The position numbers and the translations under genes are program-made. Positions 63,076-64,000 of a stretch of DNA of 64,000 nucleotides are shown here, in pieces. Below the pieces are notes generated by a model. That model saw only the letters and a program-made list of their open reading frames with translations. It was not told the DNA's origin and did not search any database. The first letter of the stretch is position 1. Each line of letters begins with the position of its first letter. Source of the DNA: Prostheceraeus crozeri (taxonomy: Eukaryota; Platyhelminthes; Polycladida; Euryleptidae); NCBI GenBank assembly GCA_907163375.1, contig CAJQUW010009279.1, forward strand, positions 1 through 64,000, read 5' to 3'.

Positions 63076-64000
63076 TACAGTTGTGCAAGTACAATGAAGG
63101 AGTGTTGTTTATTTATCTTTCACCATCGTGAAATATAATGCATTCTAGATAGCATGTCTGTAGCTGAAACAAACTGAGCCATCAAATAACCTCGATTTAA
63201 AATTTTGCAATGAATCCTTGTCATCACAAAAATATGGCACGACTCCAATTGTCAATACAGGAGCACGAATGACAGGGCTCAACATGATCCGAAACACGAT
63301 CGTGTTCGTGTTCGTGTCACGAACGTAGATCTCTACTAACTAACATACTGGCAAGAATCTGGCAGAATGCCGCATGTTACAGTTGATGTGCGAGTGCGTG
63401 AATGCGTGAAGCTCGTCGGATGTGAGATATTATTATTTTAATGTAATAGTTTTAGCCGTTGACAGTTTTTTCACGAAGGAGAGGTAGCACCCCTTTCAAC
63501 ATTCATTTTATAAGATTCTCAGCTAAGTACCTATCTAGGAAGAAACTTTATTAAAGTAAAGTAAATGAGTGTTTACTGAGAACAAAAACGACTCCCAATT
63601 GAGAATCGGAGGAGGTCCGAAATCAATTACAAAATTAGTCATAAACTGACATGACAATACGACAAAGCTCAAAATGAAGCTTGTATTGCCTCATAATGCA
63701 TCATGGCAAAGCAAAGCCATTTACTTTACGCTGTGTTCGAACATGAGGCAGCAACAATCTTTTGTTGCGACTTGAGTGTGGTGGAATTAAGGTTCTAAGA
63801 ACATGATCTCTACAAAAAATGACATCACTGAATAATTTCAGAGACAGTGATCGTCAGTAATGGGCAAAAGACCGTTCCAGGACACCATAAAATTCAAAAA
63901 AATAGTATCTTTAAAAACGACATAAATTCATGAATTTGAACCCTTTTTCAGGTTTTTAAGACCTAAATACATGAATTTAGTCCATTCAAAAAGTACCATT
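63076..64000. other. Right edge of window, no gene recognised
   Basis: AT-rich sequence. A CGTGTTCGTGTTCGTGTCACG motif at 63,300-63,325 repeats the theme of the hairpin's inner stem. Nothing else is supported. Confidence 0.4.

Overview
This is animal nuclear DNA. There are spliced exons with GT/AG borders, kilobase introns, Penelope-like elements, LINEs of several clades, PIF/Harbinger-type MITEs and the right half of a Polinton (Maverick). Nothing bacterial is present. The mixture (Polinton, GIY-YIG Penelope elements with a hammerhead ribozyme, R4-, RTE- and Ingi/Vingi-like LINEs, a LINE with a 2A-like motif) suggests an AT-rich invertebrate, probably marine and perhaps a deuterostome. The species cannot be fixed from the sequence alone.

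Region by region. 1 to about 9,900 is a Polinton fossil whose left end lies outside the window. It carries a plus-strand cluster of two PC4-like paralogues and a TBP-like gene, then minus-strand protease, major and minor capsid, integrase with chromodomain, a conserved protein of unknown role, packaging ATPase, small basic protein, RING-like proteins and a DEDD-exonuclease-like protein. 9,905-10,850 is a tandem-repeat tract. 10,853-12,210 is the 3' part of an R4-like LINE. From 12,721 to 32,296, on the minus strand, runs the only host gene I can reconstruct: a MATE-type (SLC47-like) multidrug/toxin extrusion transporter. Its exons join in phase, and its 3' exons are missing from the window. 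Its introns are full of insertions: CR1-like LINE pieces, a Harbinger-type element with a MADF-domain gene, an RTE-like LINE itself split by three TIR elements, a Penelope remnant and a 1.2-kb hairpin. One candidate MATE exon lies inside one of those TIR elements.

32,600-33,200 is a Ty3/gypsy-like fossil. 33,617-35,510 is the 5' half of an Ingi/Vingi-like LINE with a 2A-like peptide and PHD-like fingers. 35,783-37,000 is an inverted pair of related sequences that may derive from a membrane (chemoreceptor-like) gene. 37-45.6 kb is mostly unassigned, with one MITE, one duplicated segment and minisatellites. 45.64-54.2 kb is a Penelope cluster: two nearly identical copies of one family in inverted orientation, and a second family inserted in a (TA)n tract with a textbook minimal hammerhead ribozyme. 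55.6-61.08 kb is an RTE LINE interrupted by an almost complete R4-like LINE flanked by a 14-bp target duplication. 61.9-63.07 kb is a hairpin with arms of about 500 bp.

The window is therefore one large transporter gene with its flanks, heavily invaded by mobile DNA. The strongest candidates for something new are the TBP-like/PC4-like transcription pair in the Polinton, the Harbinger-type element carrying only a MADF gene, the MATE-exon-like segment inside a TIR element, and the Penelope hammerhead.
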